Positions 42,256 to 51,614 of a stretch of 64,000 nt of DNA are shown in pieces (positions within the stretch are counted from its first letter, which is position 1; each line of letters begins with the position of its first letter). The translations under genes were made by a program, and so were the position numbers. The notes below the pieces were generated by a model that saw only the letters and a program-made list of their open reading frames with translations, did no database searches and was not told the DNA's origin. Origin of the DNA: Flavobacterium zepuense (GTDB lineage: Bacteria; Bacteroidota; Bacteroidia; Flavobacteriales; Flavobacteriaceae); assembly GCF_007097145.1 (NCBI RefSeq), contig NZ_VJVZ01000002.1:434001-498000 (forward strand), in the 5' to 3' direction.

Positions 42256-43431
42256 ATGACTACTAAGAAAAAGAAGAAAAAAGATTTTAAATACTGGGCA
42301 GGCAAAGCCCACTTATGGCTCGGATTAACCTCCGGGCTTATTGTTTTATTTTTGGCAGTAACGGGCTGTATCTATGTTTTTAGCCAGGAGATAAGCAATT
42401 GGGCACGCCACGACGAAATTTATGTCCCCAAGATTACGCCATTCCGCATACCGGTAACGCAATTGTGGCAACAGACACAAAAAGCTGTAGGCCCTATTAC
42501 CATTACGGGAGTCACTACTTATAATGACCCGCAAAAGGCGGTAGTCTTTAACAGCTACAAAGCTGGCGAAGGATCCATTTGGTATTTTGGGAATATTGAG
42601 CAATATTATTCTATATATACCGATCCTTACACAGGTAAGGTATTAGGTGTTTATGATGAGGAACTCGACTTTTTTCATATCGTAAAAATGCTGCACTGGA
42701 GCCTGCTCCTGTCGCATCCTATTGGGCAGCAAATTACTGGATGGGCTACTTTTATATTTGTGATAATGCTAATTACAGGCATAATACTCTGGTGGCCTAA
42801 GAACAAAGCGGCACGCAAGCAAAGAATATGGTTTCAATGGAAAAGCACTACTAAATGGCGCCGTAAAAATTATGACCTGCATAATATACTGGGTTTTTAC
42901 ATAGCAACCATAGCATTGATTATCGCCTTAACAGGTATGGTTTGGGCATTTAGCTGGTTTCAGGCAATAGTGTATGTGGCAGGATCGGGTAGTATAACAC
43001 CACCGGAAAACGTTCAGAAAAAATCGGTAATGATACAAAAAGTCGATAAGGATACTGCTATAGAAAACGCATACGTGGTAATTAAGAAAAAATATGCCGA
43101 TGCAAGCGCTTTTTCTATGACGCCCGCTGCCGACAGTACGGCTGTTATAAGCGCCTATATTCAGCAATATGATGGGGTTTATTATGTAAACCACAGCCTT
43201 CAGTTTGACCAGTATACCGGCAAACTTTTACATGAACGCAGGCAGGAGGAAAAAAACTTTGGTGAGAAACTTATTACCGCAAATTACGATATTCACGTGG
43301 GTGCCATACTGGGCATACCCGGCAAAATAATTGCCTTTATAGCCAGTTTTGTGTGTATGCTGCTGCCTATATCGGGCTTTTTAATATGGTATGGGCGCAC
43401 CTATAAAAAAGGTGCTGCTGCAAAAGCATAA
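42256..43431 (+). CDS. PepSY-domain membrane protein (probable ferrisiderophore reductase)
   Basis: This 391-residue protein has four membrane helices (about residues 20-42, 160-180, 213-238, 350-375) and two periplasmic PepSY-like domains between them (KAVGPITITGVTTYND; DKDTAIENAYVVIKKKYAD). Conserved His residues stand near helix ends (KAHLWLGLTSG, LHWSLLLSHPIGQ, DLHNILGFY, DIHVGAILGIPGK), the arrangement that binds heme in FpvG/FoxB/PiuB-type proteins. These pass electrons to ferric siderophores in the periplasm. The position after a siderophore receptor supports that role. Start at 42256 (MTTKKKKKKDF) gives a basic cytoplasmic N-terminus. Confidence 0.86.
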   Translation: MTTKKKKKKDFKYWAGKAHLWLGLTSGLIVLFLAVTGCIYVFSQEISNWARHDEIYVPKITPFRIPVTQLWQQTQKAVGPITITGVTTYNDPQKAVVFNSYKAGEGSIWYFGNIEQYYSIYTDPYTGKVLGVYDEELDFFHIVKMLHWSLLLSHPIGQQITGWATFIFVIMLITGIILWWPKNKAARKQRIWFQWKSTTKWRRKNYDLHNILGFYIATIALIIALTGMVWAFSWFQAIVYVAGSGSITPPENVQKKSVMIQKVDKDTAIENAYVVIKKKYADASAFSMTPAADSTAVISAYIQQYDGVYYVNHSLQFDQYTGKLLHERRQEEKNFGEKLITANYDIHVGAILGIPGKIIAFIASFVCMLLPISGFLIWYGRTYKKGAAAKA

Positions 43432-43455
43432 TACAAACAATTTATATACTAAAAG

Positions 43456-43480
43456 AGCGGCCCTTAGCCGCTATTTTTAT
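43456..43480. terminator. Terminator between PepSY and AraC genes
   Basis: AGCGGC (43456-43461), loop CCTTA, GCCGCT (43467-43472), followed by ATTTTTATTT. It terminates the + strand operon; the minus-strand side has AAAAG upstream and a weaker T-tract. Confidence 0.7.
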
Positions 43481-44457
43481 TTCCTGAATTTCTCGGGGGT
43501 AACCCCATATTTCTTTTTAAAGGCTGTAATGAATGATTGCACATAGGCATACCCGCAATATTCTGAAATTTCAGAGATGCTCCTGCTGTTATCCAGCAAT
43601 AGTTTTTGGGCGGTTTCCATACGCTGGGTGTGCAGGTAGCCAAATACGGTATCGCCATACACTTCTTTAAACCCCTTTTTAAGCTTAAAGTCGTTAAGCC
43701 CGGTTTGGCGCGACAATTCGGCTAAAGACCACGCAGTGCTAATATTACTGTCTAAAAGCAGCTTGGCACGGCGCAGTTTCTCAATATCATAATCTTTTAT
43801 CTTTGGATGGTTTAGCCCACCAAAAACCATTTCAAATTGCTCGAACTGCAATTGCAGAAGCTTTAGTACACTGGTTTCTATAAACAGCTGTTTTATAATG
43901 CCCTCTTTTTCGCAATGCACTATATCATCCAGCACCGCATACATTTGTGGGGTAATCTTTAAATCAAAGCCGCTCAAAATTGAGAATTGCTTTTTACTTA
44001 TATTCTCTATAAACGAGACTAAAAGCGGATGGTTTATTTGGGTAAAGCGGCTAAAATAAGCCTCGGTAAATTGTATTTGTAAAGTAATGTTCTCTTCATC
44101 GTTTATGGCAGGTTCAATATAAAATTCGGTATCGGGTATATAAAATAAGTTGTGGTGGCCACTGGCTACATTGCAGCGTGCAGCATTTTGCGTAAACACC
44201 ATCCGGCGGCAGCCCGTGAGCGAAAAATACATCTCAACAAACGGCTCGGAGTTTTCTATCTTAACCGGAAACGGCTTTTTAAAACGCAGTTTGCCGTAAA
44301 GGAGCCTTACACCGCTAAAGCTTATTTTTTTAAACGATGTCCTGCCGTAGCCGTAGGTAAATGATATATCCCGTTCGGTCAATTCTTTAGGCGTACCTAC
44401 ATCTGCCGGAAGGTTAATCCGGCAAATTACTTCATCTATAAAAGCTGCTGTATCCAT
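43477..44457 (-). CDS. AraC-family regulator (PchR-like)
   Basis: This 326-residue protein has a C-terminal AraC HTH pair (about residues 230-326: WSLAELSRQTGLNDFKLKKG for HTH1 and SISEISEYCGYAYVQSFITA for HTH2, ending KKYGVTPEKFRK). The N-terminal sensor of about 220 residues resembles PchR-like proteins that bind a ferric siderophore and activate its receptor gene. It lies convergent and directly next to the TonB receptor operon, a layout supporting that partnership. Direct repeats with a 21-bp period lie in its own leader, suggesting autoregulation. The actual inducer is unknown. Confidence 0.87.
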   Translation of the reverse strand: MDTAAFIDEVICRINLPADVGTPKELTERDISFTYGYGRTSFKKISFSGVRLLYGKLRFKKPFPVKIENSEPFVEMYFSLTGCRRMVFTQNAARCNVASGHHNLFYIPDTEFYIEPAINDEENITLQIQFTEAYFSRFTQINHPLLVSFIENISKKQFSILSGFDLKITPQMYAVLDDIVHCEKEGIIKQLFIETSVLKLLQLQFEQFEMVFGGLNHPKIKDYDIEKLRRAKLLLDSNISTAWSLAELSRQTGLNDFKLKKGFKEVYGDTVFGYLHTQRMETAQKLLLDNSRSISEISEYCGYAYVQSFITAFKKKYGVTPEKFRK

Positions 44458-44471
44458 ACCAATTTAAAAAT

Positions 44472-44546
44472 ATCCGTTTTACAAACATCAAAATCCGTTT
44501 ATCAAACAACAGATTTTAATTAGTTTAAGAATTTTGCACAAATCTA
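44472..44546 (-). promoter_or_regulatory. AraC-type direct repeats and -7 element before the araC-family gene
   Basis: ATCCGTTTTACAAACA (44472-44487) and ATCCGTTTATCAAACA (44493-44508) are near-identical (2 mismatches in 16), with a 21-bp period, two turns of the helix, as AraC-family dimers prefer. A minus-strand -7 element TAGATTTG (44546-44539) lies upstream, so the repeats fall between promoter and start codon. Confidence 0.65.
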
Positions 44547-44659
44547 ACTATTATTATTTAGACTAAATACATATAGAGGCTATTAAAATGTTATAACTAC
44601 TACTACAATAACAAAATTAATGGCTGTTGTTACGTACATAATCAATTTTAAATAATTCT

Positions 44660-46615
44660 ATGAAACATTCTTTACTAAGTACAGCCAAAGCTATGGCCGT
44701 GCTCTTTATGCTTGCGTGCACGCCTGCGCCTGCACAGGATTGTGCAACACCCCAAGAGCTGACACTAAACGCCAGCGGTATGGCTCACGGCCTGTTTAAC
44801 TGGACAGCCCCCGCCACTTTACCTGCCAACGGCTACGGCTGGGAAATTAAAGTTACAGGTACCGATACCGCCATACAGCAAGGCACGGCACAAACCAATA
44901 ACCTGCTTGTATTAAACCTTACTACAGATACTGATTATACATTAACTGTACGCTCGCTTTGTGGTACGGAAGATACAAGTGAATGGGCTACACAAACGTT
45001 TAGCACACTCCCCTCTGCTACGCCTCATACCGTACAAATTGGTGAGGGTACCGGGCAGGATCTCTCGTTGTACGGCCCTGTAATGTATGTTATGGTAACT
45101 ACAAGAAAAGGTGGTGTCTCTAACATGCTATACTCTGCTGAAGAATTGCAGGCAACTGAGATACCACAAGGCGCAATGATAACCGGAGTTGCCTATAACA
45201 AGGTAAGCAATGCATCCAGCGATGGTTTTGCACCGGTGCGTGTAAAGCTACTTGTAAAAAATTCTACCAATACAGCACCGCTGAGTATGGAGACAACATT
45301 AGCCGATATAGAAGTATCACATACCGAGGTATATGACAATAGCGAATTTACTTTGTCTGCCGCACAGGGCTGGGTTGATTTTAATTTTGAAGAGCCCATA
45401 GAATATACCGGCAACGGACTTGAAGTAGCATCTGTATTTTACCATACCAATTATCCCGCAGCGCAATTCAGCAGCTTTGTTGCATGGCAGTTTACACCGG
45501 GGTACAAAGATTACATGACCGGCGCATGGCCTTTGCCATCTATAGATATGGATGCTACCGAAACAATAATTCTAAACCACAATAGTGGTGGCGGACAGTT
45601 TAAAGACCGCCCAAACATTAAGATACACTACGAAGTTTCTAACATGGTTGAAGATGTAACCGTTGCTACTTTACAAGAAGCTGCACCGGAAATTACTGAA
45701 AACCTGGGCAGCCTGCCACTAACGGCTGTCGTTACACCGGTAAATGTAAGCCAGCTGGTTATATGGGAAATTGTATCAGGATCTGAATTTGCAACAATAG
45801 ACCAGAACGGGCTTGTATTCGGCTTTGCTAACGGTACTGTAGTTGTTAGGGCAACATCTGCCGAGAACGGCAACATATTAGATGAAATAACCATCACTAT
45901 AAGCAACCAGCATCCTTGCGAAGTAAGCTTCCCGGGTAACGTTGAGCCTATCACACTGGTTTCTTTTGGAGGGCTAAACAACCAGTCATCGGCTACAGTG
46001 GGAGGAACTACACCGGCACAGGAAGATTTTACAAACCTTATGGCAAATATAGCCCTTGGCGAAACACTACCAATAACCGTTAAAGGTAACACTAACGGTA
46101 ATTTTACGCATCATATTACAGCCTATGCAGACTGGAACAGGAACAACAGCTTTGAAGACGAAGGCGAAATGTTTGAAGTTGGCACCATTACAAATTCAAC
46201 CGGTGGCGATGCCATTACTGCAACGGGTTCTATTACTGCCCCGGCTGATGCCCCACTTGGCACAACAAGCCTGAGGGTAATTAAAAAGTTTAACGGCACA
46301 GCGCCATCCTGCAACTCATTAGGTTACGGACAGGCAGAAGACTACACTATAAACATTACCGAGGAAAGTACATCGGGCCTTGATGATATCTATAAAAACA
46401 GCCTTGCACTTTATCCTAACCCTACATTGGGCACTATAACTATTACACCCGCAGATGCCATTAACAGTTTAGAGGTTTACAACGCGTTAGGCCAAGTGGT
46501 GCAGTCTGTAAAAGGTAACACAGCAAGCCTCGAGGCATTTGGCAACGGTATTTATATGGTTAAAGCGAGCCTTGCTAATGGCAGTTCTAAAACATTTAAA
46601 GTAGTAAAGCAATAA
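44660..46615 (+). CDS. Secreted T9SS protein with FnIII-like and GEVED domains
   Basis: This 651-residue protein has a signal peptide ending near TPAPAQD. A fibronectin-III-like domain spans about residues 28-120 (WTAPATLPANGYGWEIKV, YTLTVRSLCGTED). A beta-rich middle and a Big-2-like stretch (PLTAVVTPVNVSQLVIWEI) follow. A GEVED domain lies at about 430-570 (YADWNRNNSFEDEGEMF, GQAEDYTINI), then the type A sorting domain (LALYPNPTLGTITI to VVKQ). GEVED modules are common in secreted flavobacterial proteins and may bind ligands or calcium. No catalytic residues are recognised. Predicted to be exported by T9SS; the function is unknown. Confidence 0.82.
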   Translation: MKHSLLSTAKAMAVLFMLACTPAPAQDCATPQELTLNASGMAHGLFNWTAPATLPANGYGWEIKVTGTDTAIQQGTAQTNNLLVLNLTTDTDYTLTVRSLCGTEDTSEWATQTFSTLPSATPHTVQIGEGTGQDLSLYGPVMYVMVTTRKGGVSNMLYSAEELQATEIPQGAMITGVAYNKVSNASSDGFAPVRVKLLVKNSTNTAPLSMETTLADIEVSHTEVYDNSEFTLSAAQGWVDFNFEEPIEYTGNGLEVASVFYHTNYPAAQFSSFVAWQFTPGYKDYMTGAWPLPSIDMDATETIILNHNSGGGQFKDRPNIKIHYEVSNMVEDVTVATLQEAAPEITENLGSLPLTAVVTPVNVSQLVIWEIVSGSEFATIDQNGLVFGFANGTVVVRATSAENGNILDEITITISNQHPCEVSFPGNVEPITLVSFGGLNNQSSATVGGTTPAQEDFTNLMANIALGETLPITVKGNTNGNFTHHITAYADWNRNNSFEDEGEMFEVGTITNSTGGDAITATGSITAPADAPLGTTSLRVIKKFNGTAPSCNSLGYGQAEDYTINITEESTSGLDDIYKNSLALYPNPTLGTITITPADAINSLEVYNALGQVVQSVKGNTASLEAFGNGIYMVKASLANGSSKTFKVVKQ

Positions 46616-46658
46616 CCATTTAATGGCAGCTGCTTAATTTCTTATATTTTCTTTCAAC

Positions 46659-49280
46659 ATGAAAAAATTTGCTATATTATTCTTTCTACAAGCATTATTT
46701 GCCTGTAGTATATATGCACAGGGGTCTGAAATTTGCGACAACGGCATAGACGATGACGGTGATGGCCTTATAGACCTTAACGACCCGGAATGTACCTGCC
46801 AGTTGCCATCGCTTATCCTTAACTCTTCTTTCGAGAACCATTCGCAATGCCCCACGACCTACGGGCAAATGAGTTACAGCACGCCATGGGTATCGGGTAA
46901 TTTGTTTACCAGCACCGATTATTATAATTCCTGTGGCTTTTTGCTGCAGGATTTCCCTGCTACAGGGCTATACCCCTTTCCGCATGGCGATGGTGTTGTG
47001 GGTGCCGCCTTTATAAACGATTATAAAGAGTACCTGGCTACCTGCCTGCCGTCCGATTTAATAGCGGGCACAAACTATACCCTTAAAATGCTGATTGCAT
47101 GCTTTCCGCTAACTAATACATCATACCATCCGGCAGGCATAACCTGCGGCAATACACCGGATTATGAACCGGTAGAGGTTACCATATACGGGTCGGCTAC
47201 CTGTACTAATCTGATGGTAGCCGGTGTTAATGCGCCTACACAAAATCTGGCATGGTTCGTTTTGGGGAGCGCAACCTACGACCCCGCTGTAGAGTGGTCG
47301 CAACTCACGCTCAACTTTACTCCGCCCACTAACATCAGGGCGATAAGCATTGGCCCTCCGGAAGGCATATTGCCTCCCAATTACCCTGTATTCACGTCGC
47401 TATATCCTCCAAACCAATGCTCACCCTACTTTTTGTTCGACAACCTTGTTTTGAATGAAACACCGATCTTTGAAGTAGACTACGGGGACATCTGCATTAA
47501 CGGTAATGTACTTACAGCCACACCTGCGCAGCCTTTAAGCAACAACACCACTTACCAATGGTATTATCAGGGTATCGCAATTCAGGGTGCAACAGGGCCG
47601 CAATATACTGTGATAACAGGGAATGGTATTCAGGATTACGCTGTAAAAATTACCGATAATGGCACCTGTATGGTATTGTATCCTTTTACTGCGCCAATGG
47701 ATACACCCGTAATAACACAAACCGATGCCTGTAATCCTGTTATTGCGGCAACACCGGGCATGGCACCTTACCAATGGTATTTTAACGGTATAGCTATTAC
47801 GGGTGCAACGGAAGCTCAACATACACCTATTGCAACGGGTAACTATACAGTAACAGGTACTTTAGCATGTGGGCCTACAAATCAGTCGGATGCTGTGGCT
47901 GTAACGGTATGCAGCGATTTACAGATTATTAAAACCATTACCGATGTAGTAAACGGGCAAGTTACCTTTAAGTTAACCGCGAAAAATGCAGGCCCGCAAA
48001 ATGACAACAATGTGGTTGTTACCGATGTGCTGCCTACAGGATATATTTATACATCGCATACTACAAATACCGGATCGTACGACCCAATCACAGGTTTTTG
48101 GAATATTGGCGATTTAGCAGTAAACAATGAAGATGAACTGTTTATAACGGCAACCGTAAATGTTAGCGGTGATCACACCAACACTGCTACCATAACCGGA
48201 CTTAATAATGACATTGAACTGGCTAGTAATACATCATCAGTAACGCCTAACGGAGAATTGTATTTAAGCAAAGCTGCTGAATATACTACCTATTACAACG
48301 AAGGTGAAATTATAACGTATACACTTATACTTACTAATACAGGCAATATAACGGTACATGATATTGTTATTGACGACGATAACGCCGATGCAGGAAGTAT
48401 AATTCCAAGTCAAATTGTGCAATTAACTCCCGGAGAAAGTATTACCATTACGGCCCAGCATACTATTACTCCCGCCGATGTTGCTGCAGGTGTTGTGGTT
48501 AACCAGGCTACCGTTATTGGCGAAACGTATAACGATATCTTTGTAAAGGCAAGTTCAGACGATCCGGCTACAGCCGAAGAGGAAGATGCCACTATAACTA
48601 ATATTGTTGTAGAAGCCGACCTTCAGGTTACAAAAACCAACGATCAGGAGGTGTATCAGGCGGGAACTATCGTTACGTATACCATTACAGTTACTAATGA
48701 TGGGCCATCTATAGCTTATAATGTTGATATCCATGATAACCTTCCAGCTGGTATAACTATTATGGAATGGACAGGCAGTAACGCAACTGCAGGTAGTAGC
48801 GCGCTTAATGAAACGGTAAATAACCTACTACCGGGCGAAAGTGTTACATACACCGTAACCCTTACGATACCGGATAATTTTGAGGGAAATCTTATTAATG
48901 TAGCTACAGCCGAAAGCGATATTTTTGATCCCGTTCTTGGTAATAATAAGGCTGTTGACACAGATACACCATGCCTTGACTGCGCTACCGGGCCGGAGCC
49001 GTGTACTACCTGCCCGCCGTTTTTTATACCAAAAGGTATATCGCCTAATGGTGATACCATGAATGATAGGTTTGACCTTACCGAATTGGGCACCATAAAT
49101 AAGCTTGAGATATTTAACCGTTATGGCAGGCAGGTATACAGCCATACTAATTATACCAATCAGTGGGAAGGCCAGGACAACAGCGATAACGAACTACCTA
49201 TCGGCACCTACTATTATATTGTTTACTTTGAAGAAAAAGCAGCCCAAACAGGTTGGGTTTACATCAACCGGAACAATTGA
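46659..49280 (+). CDS. Large secreted protein with DUF11 repeats and type B (gliding-associated) C-terminus
   Basis: This 873-residue protein has a signal peptide ending at SIYAQG. An acidic segment CDNGIDDDGDGLIDLND (about residues 27-43) looks like a Ca-binding loop of the DxDxDG class. A carbohydrate-binding-like beta domain follows (about 50-270), then Ig-like segments (YQWYYQGIAIQGATGPQYTV and PYQWYFNGIAITGATEAQHT are repeats). Three DUF11 domains begin near residues 418, 532 and 651. The last about 85 residues are the gliding-motility-associated type B sorting domain (ISPNGDTMNDRFDL, NKLEIFNRYGRQVY, WEGQDNSDNELPIGTYYY). A surface adhesin or structural protein is likely. Confidence 0.85.
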   Translation: MKKFAILFFLQALFACSIYAQGSEICDNGIDDDGDGLIDLNDPECTCQLPSLILNSSFENHSQCPTTYGQMSYSTPWVSGNLFTSTDYYNSCGFLLQDFPATGLYPFPHGDGVVGAAFINDYKEYLATCLPSDLIAGTNYTLKMLIACFPLTNTSYHPAGITCGNTPDYEPVEVTIYGSATCTNLMVAGVNAPTQNLAWFVLGSATYDPAVEWSQLTLNFTPPTNIRAISIGPPEGILPPNYPVFTSLYPPNQCSPYFLFDNLVLNETPIFEVDYGDICINGNVLTATPAQPLSNNTTYQWYYQGIAIQGATGPQYTVITGNGIQDYAVKITDNGTCMVLYPFTAPMDTPVITQTDACNPVIAATPGMAPYQWYFNGIAITGATEAQHTPIATGNYTVTGTLACGPTNQSDAVAVTVCSDLQIIKTITDVVNGQVTFKLTAKNAGPQNDNNVVVTDVLPTGYIYTSHTTNTGSYDPITGFWNIGDLAVNNEDELFITATVNVSGDHTNTATITGLNNDIELASNTSSVTPNGELYLSKAAEYTTYYNEGEIITYTLILTNTGNITVHDIVIDDDNADAGSIIPSQIVQLTPGESITITAQHTITPADVAAGVVVNQATVIGETYNDIFVKASSDDPATAEEEDATITNIVVEADLQVTKTNDQEVYQAGTIVTYTITVTNDGPSIAYNVDIHDNLPAGITIMEWTGSNATAGSSALNETVNNLLPGESVTYTVTLTIPDNFEGNLINVATAESDIFDPVLGNNKAVDTDTPCLDCATGPEPCTTCPPFFIPKGISPNGDTMNDRFDLTELGTINKLEIFNRYGRQVYSHTNYTNQWEGQDNSDNELPIGTYYYIVYFEEKAAQTGWVYINRNN

Positions 49281-49289
49281 TACTAAACA

Positions 49290-49321
49290 AAAACAGGCAG
49301 CCAATTGGCTGCCTGTTTTAT
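49290..49321. terminator. Bidirectional terminator, 15-bp perfect palindrome
   Basis: Bases 49290-49304 and 49305-49319 are perfectly complementary (core GGCAGCCAATTGGCTGCC) with A/T runs on each side. It serves the T9SS gene and the converging MORN gene. Confidence 0.92.
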
Positions 49322-49336
49322 TATAAAAGGGTAATT

Positions 49337-49684
49337 TTATTTATTCACTGCAATTGCATCTTTAGACCATTTTTTAACATCGGCTATCCTGCTGTTGTTA
49401 TAATCTACTTCGTTAAGTACTGCGCCTGTCCAAAAGAACCATTTACCGGTTTTTTGCCCGTTTACATACTCTCCCATAGATTGCTTGGTGCCATCTTCAT
49501 TATAGGCAACCCAGCTTCCGTGAAGCTTTCCGTCTTTATAGTATCCGGATTGCTTAACGTTGCCGTTATCGTAATAGTAAGTAGATTTTATAATATTGTT
49601 CTCTATTTCGTGAGTAGGCTTAACTGATTGGGCTGATAAAACACCTGCAAAAAGCAGCATTCCGGCAACAATAATCTTTTTCAT
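49337..49684 (-). CDS. Secreted MORN-like repeat protein
   Basis: This 115-residue protein has a signal peptide ending near VLSAQS. Three to four short repeats of the Y-x-D/N-G-x-x-x-G-x-W type follow (YYDNGNVKQSGYYKDGKLHG, WVAYNEDGTKQSMGEY, VNGQKTGKWFFWTGAV), as in MORN-variant (toxin_YwqK) proteins. The repeats form a flat beta-hairpin stack. The protein is probably periplasmic or secreted; no catalytic motif is seen. It has its own transcription unit, with the T9SS gene convergent. The function is unknown; related proteins include antitoxin-like and structural members. Confidence 0.78.
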   Translation of the reverse strand: MKKIIVAGMLLFAGVLSAQSVKPTHEIENNIIKSTYYYDNGNVKQSGYYKDGKLHGSWVAYNEDGTKQSMGEYVNGQKTGKWFFWTGAVLNEVDYNNSRIADVKKWSKDAIAVNK

Positions 49685-49807
49685 ATCTGTTTAGCGTTTA
49701 AGGTTATACATATTCTTAAAACAAATATATGTAAATTAATTTACACAAAAGACACGTTGGCTTAACAATTTGGTAACATTGAGAAAAACTTAACATTGAA
49801 AAAATCA

Positions 49808-49834
49808 AAAAACCCTGCGAGTGGCAGGGTTTAT
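49808..49834 (-). terminator. Terminator of the TlpA-like gene
   Basis: AAACCCTGC (49810-49818), loop GAGTG, GCAGGGTTT (49824-49832). The minus-strand product ends in a T-run (TTTTTTGATTTT). Confidence 0.85.
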
Positions 49835-49854
49835 AAGGGTTTTAAGCGTTTTGC

Positions 49855-50841
49855 TTATTTTAGCAATTTATCAAGTTGTTCCTGTAACGCAGGGTCAGAT
49901 GGGCGTTTAGCATCGGCTTCAACTACTTTACCTTGTGGGTCAATTAATATAAATCTTGGTATAGAGTTAACACCATAAGCCTGCGTAAATGCTGATTTCC
50001 AGTCGTTATCAGCAATAATTTGCACACCACCTAATTTTTTATCGCCTACCATTTTCTTCCATTTTTCATAATCTTTCTTGGTATCTATAGAAAGGCTTAC
50101 AAACTCAATGTTCTTACCGTGGTATTTCTCTTCTACCTTTTGTAAAAAAGGTATTTCCTGGCGGCATGGCCCACACCAGGTAGCCCAAACATCAATATAA
50201 ACATATTTACCTTTAAAATCTTCAAGCTTGGTTGTGCCGCCTTTAAAGTTTTCATAAGCAAATGTAGGCGATTGCTGGCCTTTCATCTTATTAGCCTGAA
50301 TGCTTTGCAGCGCCATACCTTTTAGTTGCTCAGCCTCACCTTTAAGCTGCTGGCCCATCATGCTTTTAAAATTGGCATCAATATCTTTATCGTTAAGGGC
50401 AGCCTCGTATTTGGCAGTCCTTGCTGCAAGGTATTTATCTACAGCAGCTTCATCGCCGGCAGCGCCAACTTCAGCCAATATATTCTCATCACCAATCGTT
50501 TTTTGCGCAAGAAAATTGTTCTCTTTAGAGCCTGCACCTTTAAAGGCAATGGTTTCGTCAAACTTTTTAGCATCCATCGTCATGCTAAGGTCATAACCGT
50601 TTTTTAGGTAAAGGGTAGCATATTCAGTACCGTCAAACAACTGGTAAATGCCCGGCTGTGCTTCAAAAGAGTCGGTAAACACACCTTTTTTATCAGCAAT
50701 TATGTTTTTTGTAAAGGCACGCGACCTTATAACAAGGGTATCGCTATTGCGGTTTTGTATCTTAGCCGTAAACTTTACTTTATCAGCCTGGGCATAAGTA
50801 CCGGTAGCTGCAAGGAGTAACAGTAACAGGATTTTTTTCAT
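49855..50841 (-). CDS. TlpA-type thioredoxin-like protein with N-terminal DUF4369 domain
   Basis: This 328-residue protein has a signal peptide ending at GTYAQAD. An N-terminal DUF4369-like beta domain (about 22-110) is followed by a helical linker, then an AhpC/TSA-Redoxin/TlpA thioredoxin fold (190-328) with active site WATWCGPCRQE (Cys223, Cys226) and cis-Pro segment VNSIPRFILID. It is a periplasmic disulfide reductase, common in multiple copies in Bacteroidota, keeping thiols reduced or serving cytochrome c maturation. The substrate is unknown. It is a single gene with its own terminator. Confidence 0.92.
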   Translation of the reverse strand: MKKILLLLLLAATGTYAQADKVKFTAKIQNRNSDTLVIRSRAFTKNIIADKKGVFTDSFEAQPGIYQLFDGTEYATLYLKNGYDLSMTMDAKKFDETIAFKGAGSKENNFLAQKTIGDENILAEVGAAGDEAAVDKYLAARTAKYEAALNDKDIDANFKSMMGQQLKGEAEQLKGMALQSIQANKMKGQQSPTFAYENFKGGTTKLEDFKGKYVYIDVWATWCGPCRQEIPFLQKVEEKYHGKNIEFVSLSIDTKKDYEKWKKMVGDKKLGGVQIIADNDWKSAFTQAYGVNSIPRFILIDPQGKVVEADAKRPSDPALQEQLDKLLK

Positions 50842-51019
50842 ATCAGTATTATTTTTTAATGAATGTAAAATTAAAGATTAGTATGACATATAACCACAAA
50901 ATGCCTCAATTATTTTAGCTGCCGTCCTAAATACAAATAATGAAAAACAATTAGATTACTATAACATCTTACTTTATTGCTTTTTGTTACTTTAGTAGCT
51001 ACAAACCAATCTCTTAAAA

Positions 51020-51571
51020 ATGAAATTAAAATTACTTTTAGCCCCACTTGCCCTGTTGCTGTTCATATCGTGCGATGAAGGTACCCAAACCGTTAATATA
51101 GATGGCCGCTACCGTGTAGACCTGCCCTCTTTTTTAACTGAAGACAAAGAACTCCACGACGATGCGTCGTTAGAATATGCCAATACTTTTAGGGAGTTTT
51201 ATATTATTGTACTGGATGAGTCTAAAGAAACGGTGCATGATAGTTTTGAAGAAAATGGCCTGGAATATACCTCTACCCTTAAGGGTTATGCCGATTTACT
51301 TGTTGACAATATGAAAGAGAGCAGCTCTATTACCACAGCTCCTGTGCTAAAAGAAACTAAAATCAACGGCCTTAATGCCATCGTTACTAGTGCAAGCGGC
51401 GTTGTAGATAAAATTCCGGTATACTGGCAGCTTGCTTTTATAGAGGGCAAGAACACGTATTACCAGATAGTGGTGTGGACGCTTGAAGATAAAAGAGAAG
51501 ACAATCAGGAAAAAATGGCACAGATTATAAACACTTTTAAAGAAACTGATAAGGCTAAAAAACAGCCTTAA
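51020..51571 (+). CDS. Lipoprotein of unknown function
   Basis: This 183-residue protein has a lipoprotein signal (LLFISCDEGTQT, Cys18). The mature protein is mixed alpha/beta and acidic (NIDGRYRVDLPSFLTEDKEL; FREFYIIVLDESKE; LKETKINGLNAIVTSASG). The layout, a strand with VDLP-F followed by a long helix and a C-terminal strand pair, recalls the PsbP/MoxR-associated small lipoprotein fold (DUF1795-like), but I do not recognise a family with confidence. It precedes aspS in the same orientation; the gap contains the aspS -7 element, so aspS is separately transcribed. A hairpin formed by the last codons is noted but not called as a terminator. Confidence 0.7.
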   Translation: MKLKLLLAPLALLLFISCDEGTQTVNIDGRYRVDLPSFLTEDKELHDDASLEYANTFREFYIIVLDESKETVHDSFEENGLEYTSTLKGYADLLVDNMKESSSITTAPVLKETKINGLNAIVTSASGVVDKIPVYWQLAFIEGKNTYYQIVVWTLEDKREDNQEKMAQIINTFKETDKAKKQP

Positions 51572-51614
51572 AAATGTTTTTGGGCAGCTCTTATACATTA
51601 TTGGTAATAGTTAC

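Noticed and set aside
51551..51570. AAGGCT/AGCCTT hairpin as a terminator
   Set aside because: It lies within the last codons of the lipoprotein gene, has a 7-nt A-rich loop and lacks a T-run directly after the stem.
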